Positions 22,901-31,560 of a DNA stretch of 64,000 bases are shown piece by piece. Every line of letters starts with the position of its first letter. Position 1 is the first letter of the stretch. The DNA comes from Lanius collurio (lineage: Eukaryota > Chordata > Aves > Passeriformes > Laniidae): the NCBI GenBank assembly GCA_020086605.1, contig JACBWW010000004.1, forward strand, positions 40,412,816-40,476,815, in the 5' to 3' direction. The translations under genes were made by a program, and so were the position numbers. A model generated the notes under the pieces. The model was given only the letters and a program-made list of their open reading frames with translations. It was not told where the DNA came from and made no database searches.

Positions 22901-25900
22901 GGGACTGGAGAAAAAGGACAGTCTCCCAACAGCTGCAGGTCTGGCTTGGCACTTCTTGCTGTTGCTGCGAGCAGAGCTTAAGTCATCCCTTTGTTTTCAA
23001 AGGGAGTTTAACTGCTGAGGCACAAACAGCCTGTAAAGTTGCTCTCATGTCTGGAAATTGATTGGAAGTGGCAAATTAGGATTGTTATCAAATGACTGTC
23101 TGAAAAGCAGCTGAACATCCCATCTTGTTGACTTCACTGCCAGAATTCCTTGCCATTCCATTTTCTCTTGGACCTTCTGTGCTTTGCCGTGGATGGGCAC
23201 TGGTGGTTTGCAAGAAGCCAAAGAACTGTACTGGCTCCTGCCAGGAGGGATCTGGGGTATGAGTGCGCATATTTAACAGGAAAAGATCAATCCTAGCAGG
23301 CATGGCAGGAAGCCAGGATCTGTCCATCCATCTGTGCAAAGGCATGAGGTTCCTATGTGACAGTGGATGAAGAGGAGCTCATCCCTGGGTTGAAATAAAG
23401 AAGAGCATTCTCAGAACTGTACCCCTGAGTGCTTTAGATCACTTGAGTGCATCTCTGATCAACAGCTGCATATCCCTTTGCCCTCTGGCTGATAAATCCC
23501 CCTTCTCTCTTGGTTTCAGGCTGCTTGCTCTGTTTGCCACTGTTTTTATTTCAGCCCTTGCTTTGGTGTCTAAGGCTTGCATGTGTGTGTCTAAACTGGT
23601 TCTTTTGTTATCTCTGTTCCATGCTGCAGTTCTTCCCCGTGAGCCCGCAGGTAACTGCTTTTCCCACAAGTAATAATTCTGCTGATGGACTCTCCTCTTT
23701 ATTTCCCTCTGCCTTCCAGCTGCTGAACCTTTTCCTTTCTTTTTATTATGCTAAGTCCTTTGCATTTCCATAGAGCTTCCCAGCCTAGGATCTCAAAGCA
23801 TTTTGCAAATATTAATGAATGATGCCTCCTATCATCTCTGTGAGGTAGGTGCTGTCCCCATCTGACACATGGGATTGGAGAAAACAGTGTTTCAAAGTGA
23901 GAATACACTCCAGACTGTATTTTGCAAAGTTTAGCATAACCGGATGTTTGATCTCTCATTTACTACTTACTGTGTAGAATAAAAGGTATATAAAGAGGTT
24001 GCTCAGTTGTTTAATCCATTGACCCCATCTAAAATGCATGTTGATGTTGTTTATTGGTATAGGAAACTTGGAATTTGAGTTTAGATGGACTGAAGCAGTG
24101 TTTCTGCATGAATCAGTATGAAAAAAAAAAAAGGTTGAGCTCTTTGGAACTTTTTTGTAACCAAAGGGTAAGAAGAATTCATCTAGATTAAAAGAGTCTT
24201 CATAGGAATAAGTGTTTGAATCCAATCACCTGAACGTGCCAGTGGTTTATGATGATGCTTTCAGAAATTCTGCTCATAGAAAATCGGACTTTGCCTCTCT
24301 ATTATTAAGAAAGGCCTTGCAGTGATTTTTGCAATTCCATGTTTTTAATTCCCTCCTGTGGCATCCTTTTTGAAGATCATACAAGAGCTGTTTGGTCTAT
24401 GTGGCTTCAGTCCACCATGCCACAGACTCCGATTTCTTCCTGCTTCTGGACAGAGTGATTTGTATTTTTTACAAAAACAGAGTTCTTAGTATTTTGTTAC
24501 AGGTTTTAGAGGGAGAAGACTGCACATGGTCTCACAGGCATATTCATATTTAAGCAGGCACACTTTTATATTCCCTTTCATTGCAGTCATGTCTTGGCAA
24601 TCTGGCATATTCAAGGTGAGAAGCCATGTGGGGTTGTTTAACACAGGCTGAAATTTGGTCCCAAAGCACCTCCCTGCAGTTGTTAAAATAGAGGGTCGAT
24701 CTGTAATCATTTGGAAATAAACTTGTCCAGTCCAGCCTTGGAGGATGATCTTGAAGGAAGCTGTAGCTTCCACTAGGTTCTCCGTCCTCCTCTTGGAGCA
24801 AAGGCAATGGAATGTATGCAGGGCTTTGGGTCGTTCTGAGGAATGAGTTTGCCTTGTGATTTTATCCCACTTGTTTCTTCCATTCAGCTGAGCCTGGAGC
24901 TGAAGCAAAATTTGAAGAACACCATGACCCAGAAGTACCGTAGGGAGGGAGAAGAGAGTGTTACCAGCGCAGTGGACAAACTGCAGCAGGAGGTGAGTGT
25001 CTCTGGAGGCAAAGAGAATGAATGCAACTGCAGGGCTGAAAACCAAGCACATAAAAGGCATCTCTTGACATCCAACCTACAGATAGTCCTTCTGTATGCT
25101 GAGTGTATGTTCTGCTTGTTCTGTTTCAAGACAGAGTTGGGTGAGGTGCAGGGCCTGAGCCATGCAACTGGGAAGAATTGCGTGGTGTGATCACTGAATT
25201 GCATGACCAGTAGCACTGGGGAAACGGTATCTGAACTGCTCCCAGTGAACTGGAGCTGCCAAGTCACTCTGACAGCTGCTACTACTTTCCCAGTTCAAAG
25301 CTTTGGAGAAATTGCTGACATTTTTCATTAAGCTTCTCAGTACTCTAGAGAGCAAGATGTAGTGAAAGAAGATCTCTCCTGCCGCTGTTGCTCGCTGTGC
25401 CTGGCTCAGGGATGGTTCAGGTTAGGCCTGCCACAGTTCTGACAGGTTTTCCCACAGAAAAGGCCCTTGTGCATAGGCACTTTCAAAGCACGGGGACTAC
25501 TCTATGCATAGTGCCATAGCAGGTGCATTTGTGATGGTAACTGGTAATTAAACTTATCCTGTTGCCATCATTAACATGCAGTTATGAGCTGAGGCAGCTG
25601 CAGGTGCACTCTGGTTTGTCCCAGCAGTAAACAAGAGTCACAGCTGCTGAAGGATGGATGAACTTGATATTTAATGGCCATTTGGGGAACTCTTAACACG
25701 AAAGTTGCTAATAATTATGAAAAAACCAAACCCATGAGGTAGCTGTAGTGTCTGCAAAGGAAGATGAAGCCCAGGGCTTGGTGTGGGAGGCTGGAGGGAG
25801 AAAAAGGTTGCAGTGGCTGCAGGCTCAGACTTGGCTCTCTGTGTGTACAGTTCAAGTGCTGTGGGAGCAACAACTACACGGACTGGGCCGACAGCCTGTG

Positions 25901-27835
25901 GATTAAATCTTCAGAGGCCAGTGGGAGGAGAGTCCCAGACAGCTGCTGTAAGACGATCACTGACCTGTGTGGCCGAAGAGACCATCCTTCCAACATCTAC
26001 AAGGAGGTAAAGAGCAGAAAGGCTTCAGAGCCACCTGTCATGAAGTGCGTCAAGGAGGTGGGCAGGGAGTGAGGGTGTTGTGTTATTACTGCCAACTGTC
26101 AGTAGGCTTCAAAGTCAGTAGCATTCCTTGGAATGTAGAATTCCCTTCTTTAGCTGAGTGTTCAGCCCTATAGACTGTTATTTAACATGTAGATATAGAG
26201 GAAAATTATAAATTATGTTTGTTACCACTACACCATTAATGATGGGGGGAAGCAGGAGAGGCTGTTGGTTCTGACAAGAGACTTGGATGCAAGTCTTATA
26301 TTTGACAAAGCTTCCTGTGGTTGGAACTACTCTGTGAGGTGCAAATGGAGATACTTCTGGTCCCTGCAAGACAGTTGCAAGACAGAGGCAGACAGAGCCT
26401 GGCTTTCCAGGTTCACACCAAAACTCACTGATGCAATAAATAGCAGTGGGAAGAATTTTTTTATTCTTCAAAGGCTTCAGTTATGTTAAGAGTTCTTGGT
26501 ACTGGATCCACTCAGCAGCATTTCCTTGGCCTTTTGGCCTGACAGGAGCAAACATCCCCTCCAGGTAGTTGCTAGGCAGTGAGTGAGGGAATCTTTCTCC
26601 ACGTACCAGAGAGAAGAATGACACTCTGTGTGCGATGTTGCTGGTTCTTCTGCATTTCTCCTGCCCTACCAGCAGCCACCTTGGGTTTGTTCAGAGGTTC
26701 CTGGGCCAGTTGGTCCTGAGCAATACCGGCCATGATGCAGTTCACATCATCTGCTTAGCTTTTCCAGAGATATTGAGGGAAGAGATTGCTCACAGATACC
26801 ACTTCTTGAAGTGCTGCTTTCAGGGGTTGCAAACATTGGATTAAAGTAAGCAGGAAGTTAAAATGAAGCTGATTTTCCATGTCCCTCCTTTCACCCTGCA
26901 GAGTGGTTGCATTACCAAGCTGGAAAACTTCATTCAAGAGCATCTGAAAATTATCGGGGCAGTGGGCATCAGCATTGCTTGTGTGCAGGTAAAAAGGGCT
27001 CAGGGGACTTTTTGGAGTGCTGGGCAGAAGTTGAAGGAACCCCTGAGCTGAGAGATGGAAAAAAGATGTTTTATTGCTCTTCCCTGCCTGGCAAGGGGAA
27101 GTTGCCAGGTACTTCGGGGACCCGAGGATTCACCAGCTCCAAAGCAAAAAGCCTTTGTGCCCGGCTGGTGAATTCCCTGCAGGTGAATTCCCTGCAGGTG
27201 ACGGTGCTTATCCAGCCGGGCCGAGGAGGGAGTTGTGCTCCGGGGCCATGGGAGGCCGTGGCTCGGCAGCCCGAGGAAGCCCTCCTGTGGCCGTGTCCCG
27301 TAACTGCCCGCCCCGCAGCAGGGACCTTCCCACCCGGGATCCTAAGGATTAGCTCGAGCCACGCAGAATTTTTCCTTCAGCTGTGTCATGTTGAAGAACA
27401 GCCCCGTGGGTCTGTGACAATTTGCGAGAGAGTGATGAATGAAGGTGTAGAAGGTGAATGGCTCACACTCCCATTTTAAAAGGGGAGGACACAGGATGTT
27501 CTTTTTTCCTGATGCAGATGTGTCTGGGAGTTCCTCATCTTCCCTTTTGTTCTGGCAAGCAGCCATATTACACCCTAGGAAGCTACTGGTGGTTAATTAT
27601 GAGGATTAGCACAGACTGTTTTTTACTGCTGCCTATTGCAAGCTAGAACGTACTATCCCCAGGCAGGAGCTGGCTGACACCCAGTGTGGGTCTGAACTGT
27701 CAGTTTGCAAGCTGCTGACTTCACTGCATCCATTCTGTAATTTTAATGTATTTCTTTCTTCTCTTTACACTGTAGATCTTTGGGATGATTTTCACCTGCT
27801 GCTTGTACAAGAGTTTAAAGTCAGAACCATATTAA
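16818..27835 (+). CDS. CD151: CD151 antigen, tetraspanin (seven coding exons, complete)
   Basis: CD151 is a four-pass plasma-membrane tetraspanin that binds laminin-receptor integrins (alpha3beta1, alpha6beta1, alpha6beta4) and organises tetraspanin microdomains and hemidesmosomes. Coding segments are 16818-16901, 17844-18035, 22338-22412, 24888-24992, 25851-26006, 26902-26988 and 27776-27835. All junctions are GT-AG and phase 0, giving 252 residues against 253 in human. Membrane segments lie at about residues 19-39, 58-78, 92-114 and 221-241. The large extracellular loop has the tetraspanin CCG (155-157), PDSCC (181-185) and two further cysteines (192, 207). Likely palmitoylated cysteines are 11, 15, 79, 80, 241 and 242. 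A YKSL endocytosis-type motif lies near the C terminus. Oddities: RRD replaces QRD at 194-196, the glycosylation sequon is at N160, and one residue is missing near 204. The promoter and first non-coding exon were not identified. Confidence 0.97.
17844..18035 (+). CDS. CD151: CD151 coding exon 2 (residues 29-92)
   Basis: Acceptor CTCTCCCCAG, donor GTGAGT. It encodes the rest of membrane segment 1, the small extracellular loop ([15 protein letters not shown]) and membrane segment 2, ending in the cytoplasmic stretch [14 protein letters not shown]. This is 64 codons and nearly identical to mammals. Confidence 0.97.
18036..22337 (+). other. CD151: CD151 intron (about 4.3 kb)
   Basis: The longest intron within the coding part. 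It holds no recognised gene, RNA or transposon. An AG/GT-flanked stretch near 22230-22265 exists but is not a tetraspanin exon. Confidence 0.8.
22338..22412 (+). CDS. CD151: CD151 coding exon 3 (residues 93-117)
   Basis: Acceptor TTTTACAG, donor GTGAGT. It encodes membrane segment 3 with its conserved glutamate ([11 protein letters not shown]) and ends YYQQ. Exactly 25 codons. Confidence 0.97.
22413..24887 (+). other. CD151: CD151 intron (about 2.5 kb)
   Basis: Non-coding. The only item noted is a possible ancient repeat remnant near 23.8 kb, listed separately; otherwise nothing recognisable. Confidence 0.8.
23780..23890. repeat. Possible ancient amniote SINE/LINE remnant in CD151 intron
   Basis: Phrases such as CTCAAAGCATTTTGCAAAT, GTGAGGTAGGTGCTGTCCCC and CATCTGACACATGGGA resemble the conserved core of old MIR/CORE-type repeats (from memory). 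Highly diverged. Confidence 0.35.
24888..24992 (+). CDS. CD151: CD151 coding exon 4 (residues 118-152)
   Basis: Acceptor TTCCATTCAG, donor GTGAGT. It encodes the helical stalk of the large extracellular loop ([17 protein letters not shown] to KLQQE), which mediates tetraspanin dimer contacts. 35 codons. Confidence 0.97.
25851..26006 (+). CDS. CD151: CD151 coding exon 5 (residues 153-204), integrin-contact loop
   Basis: Acceptor GTGTGTACAG, donor GTAAAG. It encodes [25 protein letters not shown] and [12 protein letters not shown]. The CCG and PDSCC motifs define the tetraspanin loop. The integrin-contact triplet that is QRD in human (194-196) is RRD here. N160 in NYT is a sequon. The exon ends GAG before the donor, giving KE where human has KVE. 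Confidence 0.96.
26902..26988 (+). CDS. CD151: CD151 coding exon 6 (residues 205-233)
   Basis: Acceptor CACCCTGCAG, donor GTAAAA. It encodes [16 protein letters not shown], with the last loop cysteine (207), and the start of membrane segment 4 ([13 protein letters not shown]). 29 codons. Confidence 0.97.
26989..27775 (+). other. CD151: CD151 last intron
   Basis: Non-coding, 787 bp, with a locally GC-rich middle (about 27.1-27.35 kb). A 15-bp direct repeat GGTGAATTCCCTGCA occurs twice at 27167-27196. No gene seen. Confidence 0.8.
27776..27835 (+). CDS. CD151: CD151 last coding exon (residues 234-252) with stop
   Basis: Acceptor CACTGTAG, then [19 protein letters not shown] and TAA at 27833-27835. 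It completes membrane segment 4 and the short cytoplasmic tail. The YKSL matches a tyrosine-based sorting signal, YRSL in human. Confidence 0.97.
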   Translation: MFGMIFTCCLYKSLKSEPY

Positions 27836-29890
27836 TGGCTGTGAGAGCTCTGTCGCTCCCCCTCTGCCACTTCCCTTAGCACCTGCCAACCTGACCACTC
27901 TCCACCACCACCAAAGTGTCTGTAACCTGAGGACTTGGCTCTGTAATTGAATGCCTTTAGAACCATGCACTGCCTTACCTGCCCCTCTGGGGAAAATCAT
28001 CCTCCTTGTTGTGTACAAGGTAGCCAGGAGTTCAGCGGGTCCTCTTCAGTGTCAAGAAACAAAAGAGCTGTGGATCCTCTGCTAGAAGCTTTAGCACAAC
28101 AGTCCCTTAATATAACTACAAAGCAAGATTTATCCAAGGCTTTTCCCTTGAGGCTTTTCCCGAGCCAACATGAAGCTATCAGGATGCTGTACAAGAATCA
28201 TGGTTTGCTCTCCAGAGAAGCAGCTCAGCAGTACCAGGCATTGACTGTGAGGACAGGTGATGGTTCTGAGGTGGAGCCACAGCTGAGTTTCTCATACATG
28301 GAAGATTTCTCTCCCTCCTCCCAAGTGTGCACCAATGTCCTAACATAGCTGTTGTCCATCAGAGAGGATGCCTGCCTGGTTACTTAGGCCAGGAGCTACT
28401 TGCCCTGCTGACTGGGAGCACAACTTGGTGCAGCTGAAATGCAGTTGTGACACTCATGTTGCCGAGATGTTGTGGGTGCCTTAGGATTTCTCAGAAATTC
28501 TTCCTCCTCTTCCTTGAAGCCTTCTCCAACACAGTGCAATTAGGAGCCACAAGAGGCCTTTTGCTGCCCCGCAGTTCTGGAACAAAGACGATGGACTGCC
28601 TTTTTGGGGTCTAATCTGTTTTATTGAGTGGTTTCCAGCATGAGTGAGAACTCTATTTCCACCTCCCTGTCTGATGAGGTTTGCTGAAGAACTGGTGTTT
28701 TTGTGGGGCTGCCATATCTTGCTACTCTTTGGCCTGTTCAGTTAGCGGAAATACCTTTTTCATCTGTAATATGTTGAGAGGTTCCCCTGGTTTGATTTTT
28801 CTAACTAAAACCTCCAGGTTTGCCTCCCTTGGGCAGGAAATGAATATAAAACACCAATGTTTTATCAGCCTCCAAAGAGCTCATTAGTCAGCTGAGGGGC
28901 TTCTGGCTTTGTCTGGAAGCTCACTTTACTGGTTACTGCAGACAAAGTCAAGAGAGTCAGTTTCAACCAGTTGCCCCAGTGTACTTAGTAAATTGTTAGT
29001 GCTGGGTTAGCTGTTTGCTGCTGAGGAATAGGTTTTAATTAAATATTGTCTCTATGTTGGGGTGCTGGCTACATACAGGACACAGACAGTACCATGGACT
29101 TGGTGCCAGCAGGATCTTAGCCTGAGTTCATGGGATCTTGTGTTCCTCTTGTCTTGTTCCCTCCTTCCTGGTATGCCTGTTACAGTTATGAAGCAGCAGA
29201 AAAGGGAGTTTCTGAGCAGTGAAGACAAGCTCAGGCCTTCATAAATAAATTTCTTCCCTCTTTGGCCTTTTAGCAGTGCTGGCTGAGCCCTGTCCCTGGC
29301 AGCAGAAAGCCAACACAAGAAGAATCATCCAGACTAGTCGTGGGGGTTTTGGTTCACAGAGCAGAAGTCATGGACTGGAGCTAAAGGGCAACATTGAAAT
29401 TCAGAGCAGGTCAATCTGAAACTCCTCCATTATCAGTCCTATGAAATAATCCTCAACTAATGCAGAAAGAGAGCTGGAGGAAGTGAGGTGTATCCTTGGT
29501 TCCACAGCAGTAGGAAAGAGAGGAAAGAAATCTAAATTATTCTGTAATGATCTAAAGGAGAAATCTCTAAATTATTTCTTGTTTTATAGTAAAGTTCCTT
29601 AACAAGTATTGACTACTAACTAAGAGGAAAATATTGAGCATGTTGCTTGAAGCAATATTTCTGATTTCTTAAGCATATCTTCATAGCTGCCTTTGCCCAT
29701 TCCCTTCAAACACATTGTACAGGGTTGGGAGAGGCCAGGAAGAATGAGACACGAACAGTAAGTTGGCTTGTGTCCACTGAGTTGTTTTATATTTTTTCTC
29801 TGTGTAACAATATTCATTGCTTTTGTTTTTTTTTAACCCAGTTTAAGTTGCTGGCCAATAGAAAAATAAAGCTTAAGACTCTGTACTGAC
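27836..29890 (+). other. CD151: CD151 3' UTR (probable extent)
   Basis: Unspliced sequence follows the stop. Candidate poly(A) signals are ATTAAA near 29037, AATAAA near 29243 and AATAAA at 29865-29870, the last followed by a TG-rich stretch, making it the likely distal site. The 3' end is inferred only from these hexamers. A 128-codon frame lies inside it (see findings). Confidence 0.55.
29865..29870 (+). terminator. CD151: Candidate distal poly(A) signal of CD151
   Basis: AATAAA, followed about 20 bases later by a GTACTGACTGTGTG stretch suited to CstF binding. Inference from motif only. Confidence 0.45.
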
Positions 29891-30100
29891 TGTGTGCAGC
29901 AAAATTGAAGGGCTACTATGAGCCAGGTGAGTTCTCTGGCTTGCTCAGATCCTGCTGCTGAGGAGCCAACTCCTTGAGAAGATGAATGGAGGGAGGGAGG
30001 CTGAGGGAGAGTCTGCTTCACATCCCTGTCCCTGCCAGCCTGGTTATGGTGTGCTGCTGTGGGGTGCTGCAGGCTGCTCCCCCTGAGAGCTGAGGGTGCA
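29891..30100. other. Intergenic DNA after CD151
   Basis: Short unique stretch with nothing recognisable. Confidence 0.5.
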
Positions 30101-30360
30101 GAACCTCAGGGGTGGCTTGAGGTCACAGGGGTTACCTGAGGTCATTGGAATGCCTGGGAGGGGTTACCTGAGGTCATTTGGGGTTACTCGAGGTCAATCG
30201 AGACCCTGGTAGGGGTTACTTGAGGTCACAGGGGCTGTTTAAAGTCATTTGAGTGTCTGTTAATTGATTGTGGGATCAAATGAGGACACAGGGGTTACTT
30301 GAGGTCATCTGAGGCTCTGGTGATTGATCAAGGTATCAAATGAGAACACAGGGGTTAATT
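30101..30360. repeat. Degenerate minisatellite with GGGGTTACTTGAGGTCA units
   Basis: Imperfect copies of a GGGGTTACYTGAGGTCA block recur with spacers. AGGTCA itself occurs at 30120, 30139, 30171, 30191, 30223 and 30302. A second sub-block (GGGATCAAATGAGGACACA and GGTATCAAATGAGAACACA) is duplicated near the right end. It looks like an old tandem array. Confidence 0.75.
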
Positions 30361-30524
30361 ATTATGAGCTGGGGCCAAATGAGAAGGGGCACTTTGGTGT
30401 AATGGATCAAACACTGCCAGTGCAGTCCAGGGGAGCCCAAGGCCTCTGTGTCACCCAGTGGCCTGCAGTGTCACCCATCATTTGCTCTCTGTTCTGTCAG
30501 GGTTGTGACAGGTGTGCTTATAAG

Positions 30525-30785
30525 TGTTATTAATATTTATTATTAATTAGTATTATTAGTTTATTTTATTGGTGTTTATTATAATCTCCTGTAAGAATTA
30601 GCATCTATAGTATTGGTATTAGCTATTAATACAACTATCAAAAGTTCTGCTGGGATTTCTTAAATTCTATTTACAGTATTACTTTTTAGGATCCAGTAGT
30701 AGAATCACCTATTTCACCCTAAAACTATGATTATTTATTAGAATAAATAGTAGATTTATTAGTACTGGTAGTTATTAGTGTATTA
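30525..30785. repeat. AT-rich, TTA-rich low-complexity tract
   Basis: Many TTATTA and TATTAG words give a degenerate trinucleotide-like tract with very low GC. No coding potential. Confidence 0.75.
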
Positions 30786-30917
30786 TTAGCTGCCACAGGG
30801 GTATAAGTGTGTCCTGTTGGAATCCCCATGGGATTATGGAATACTCTTCCTACCCTTCTGCATCCCGTGCAGCCACGGTCTGTGCATGCAGGTGTGGGCA
30901 CCCAGCACTGCTCCAGG

Positions 30918-30998
30918 GTCTGTGGAGATGTTAGGTCCTAGGTTGGGCTTTATGATCTCAAAGGTCTTTTCCAGCCCAATCCATTCTATGATTCTTTG
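30918..30998 (+). mobile_element. CR1 LINE 3'-end fragment
   Basis: The phrases GGTTGGGCTTTATGATCTC and AAAGGTCTTTTCCAGCCC, followed by ATTCTATGATTCTT, are the typical CR1 3' UTR end, including two ATTCTATG-like terminal units. It is a 5'-truncated copy, as is usual for CR1. Confidence 0.85.
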
Positions 30999-31194
30999 TC
31001 ACATGGGCTGCTCTTCTTTGTCACAGGCCGAGTGCCCAGGCAGGCAGCACGGGGCTTTTACCTTCCCTTCTCCGTGCTGCCCAGCTGCCGTGTGTGTGAG
31101 TATCAGTCAGGTCTGCTTCAGCAGAGCAGCTGAGGGTTGGAACAGGCTCAGGGCTCTGCTGTTGCCACTTGCCAAAGGCAGTGGAGGTCTTTCC

Positions 31195-31560
31195 TCGCCA
31201 CGCTTTGGGATGCAGGGGTGGGAATGGCCCGGGACGCCCCGGCGGTGTCCCCGCCCGCAGTGCGGAGCGCGGCCGCGCGGTGGCGATGGGGACACGGCGG
31301 TGTCCCGGCCCCGGGGACTCCTGCACGGGAAGGGAACGCCGCTCCTTCCAGCCTCAGAAGCGGGCCTGGTTCTCAGGCTGCAGCCCCGCAAGACAGGCTG
31401 ACAGCGTGACCTGGCCTGCACTCGGGTCTGAGCAGGGATTTCTGCCAAAAACACCCGCAAGCGTGTTTGCCGCCGCAGGGGAGACCCGGCTGGCTCGGGG
31501 GTGGCGGGGTGAGCCAGTGCCCCGCTGCGGGACTGCTGTTCGTTCCTGGGATGCATTGGG
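31195..31560. promoter_or_regulatory. CpG-rich patch, possible promoter or orphan CpG island
   Basis: GC content and CpG density rise sharply over about 360 bp (for example GTGCGGAGCGCGGCCGCGCG), whereas the flanks are CpG-poor. No known gene starts here. It could promote a non-coding transcript or be a local GC-rich remnant. The overlapping long open frames on both strands are a by-product of high GC. Confidence 0.35.

Noticed and set aside
24486..25061. 191-codon open frame antisense to CD151 coding exon 4
   Set aside because: A shadow frame across an intron and a conserved exon of the opposite strand, with no recognisable domain.
26907..27479. 190-codon frame overlapping CD151 coding exon 6
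   Set aside because: It is the wrong reading frame of a confirmed exon running into the intron; the phase-0 frame is CD151.
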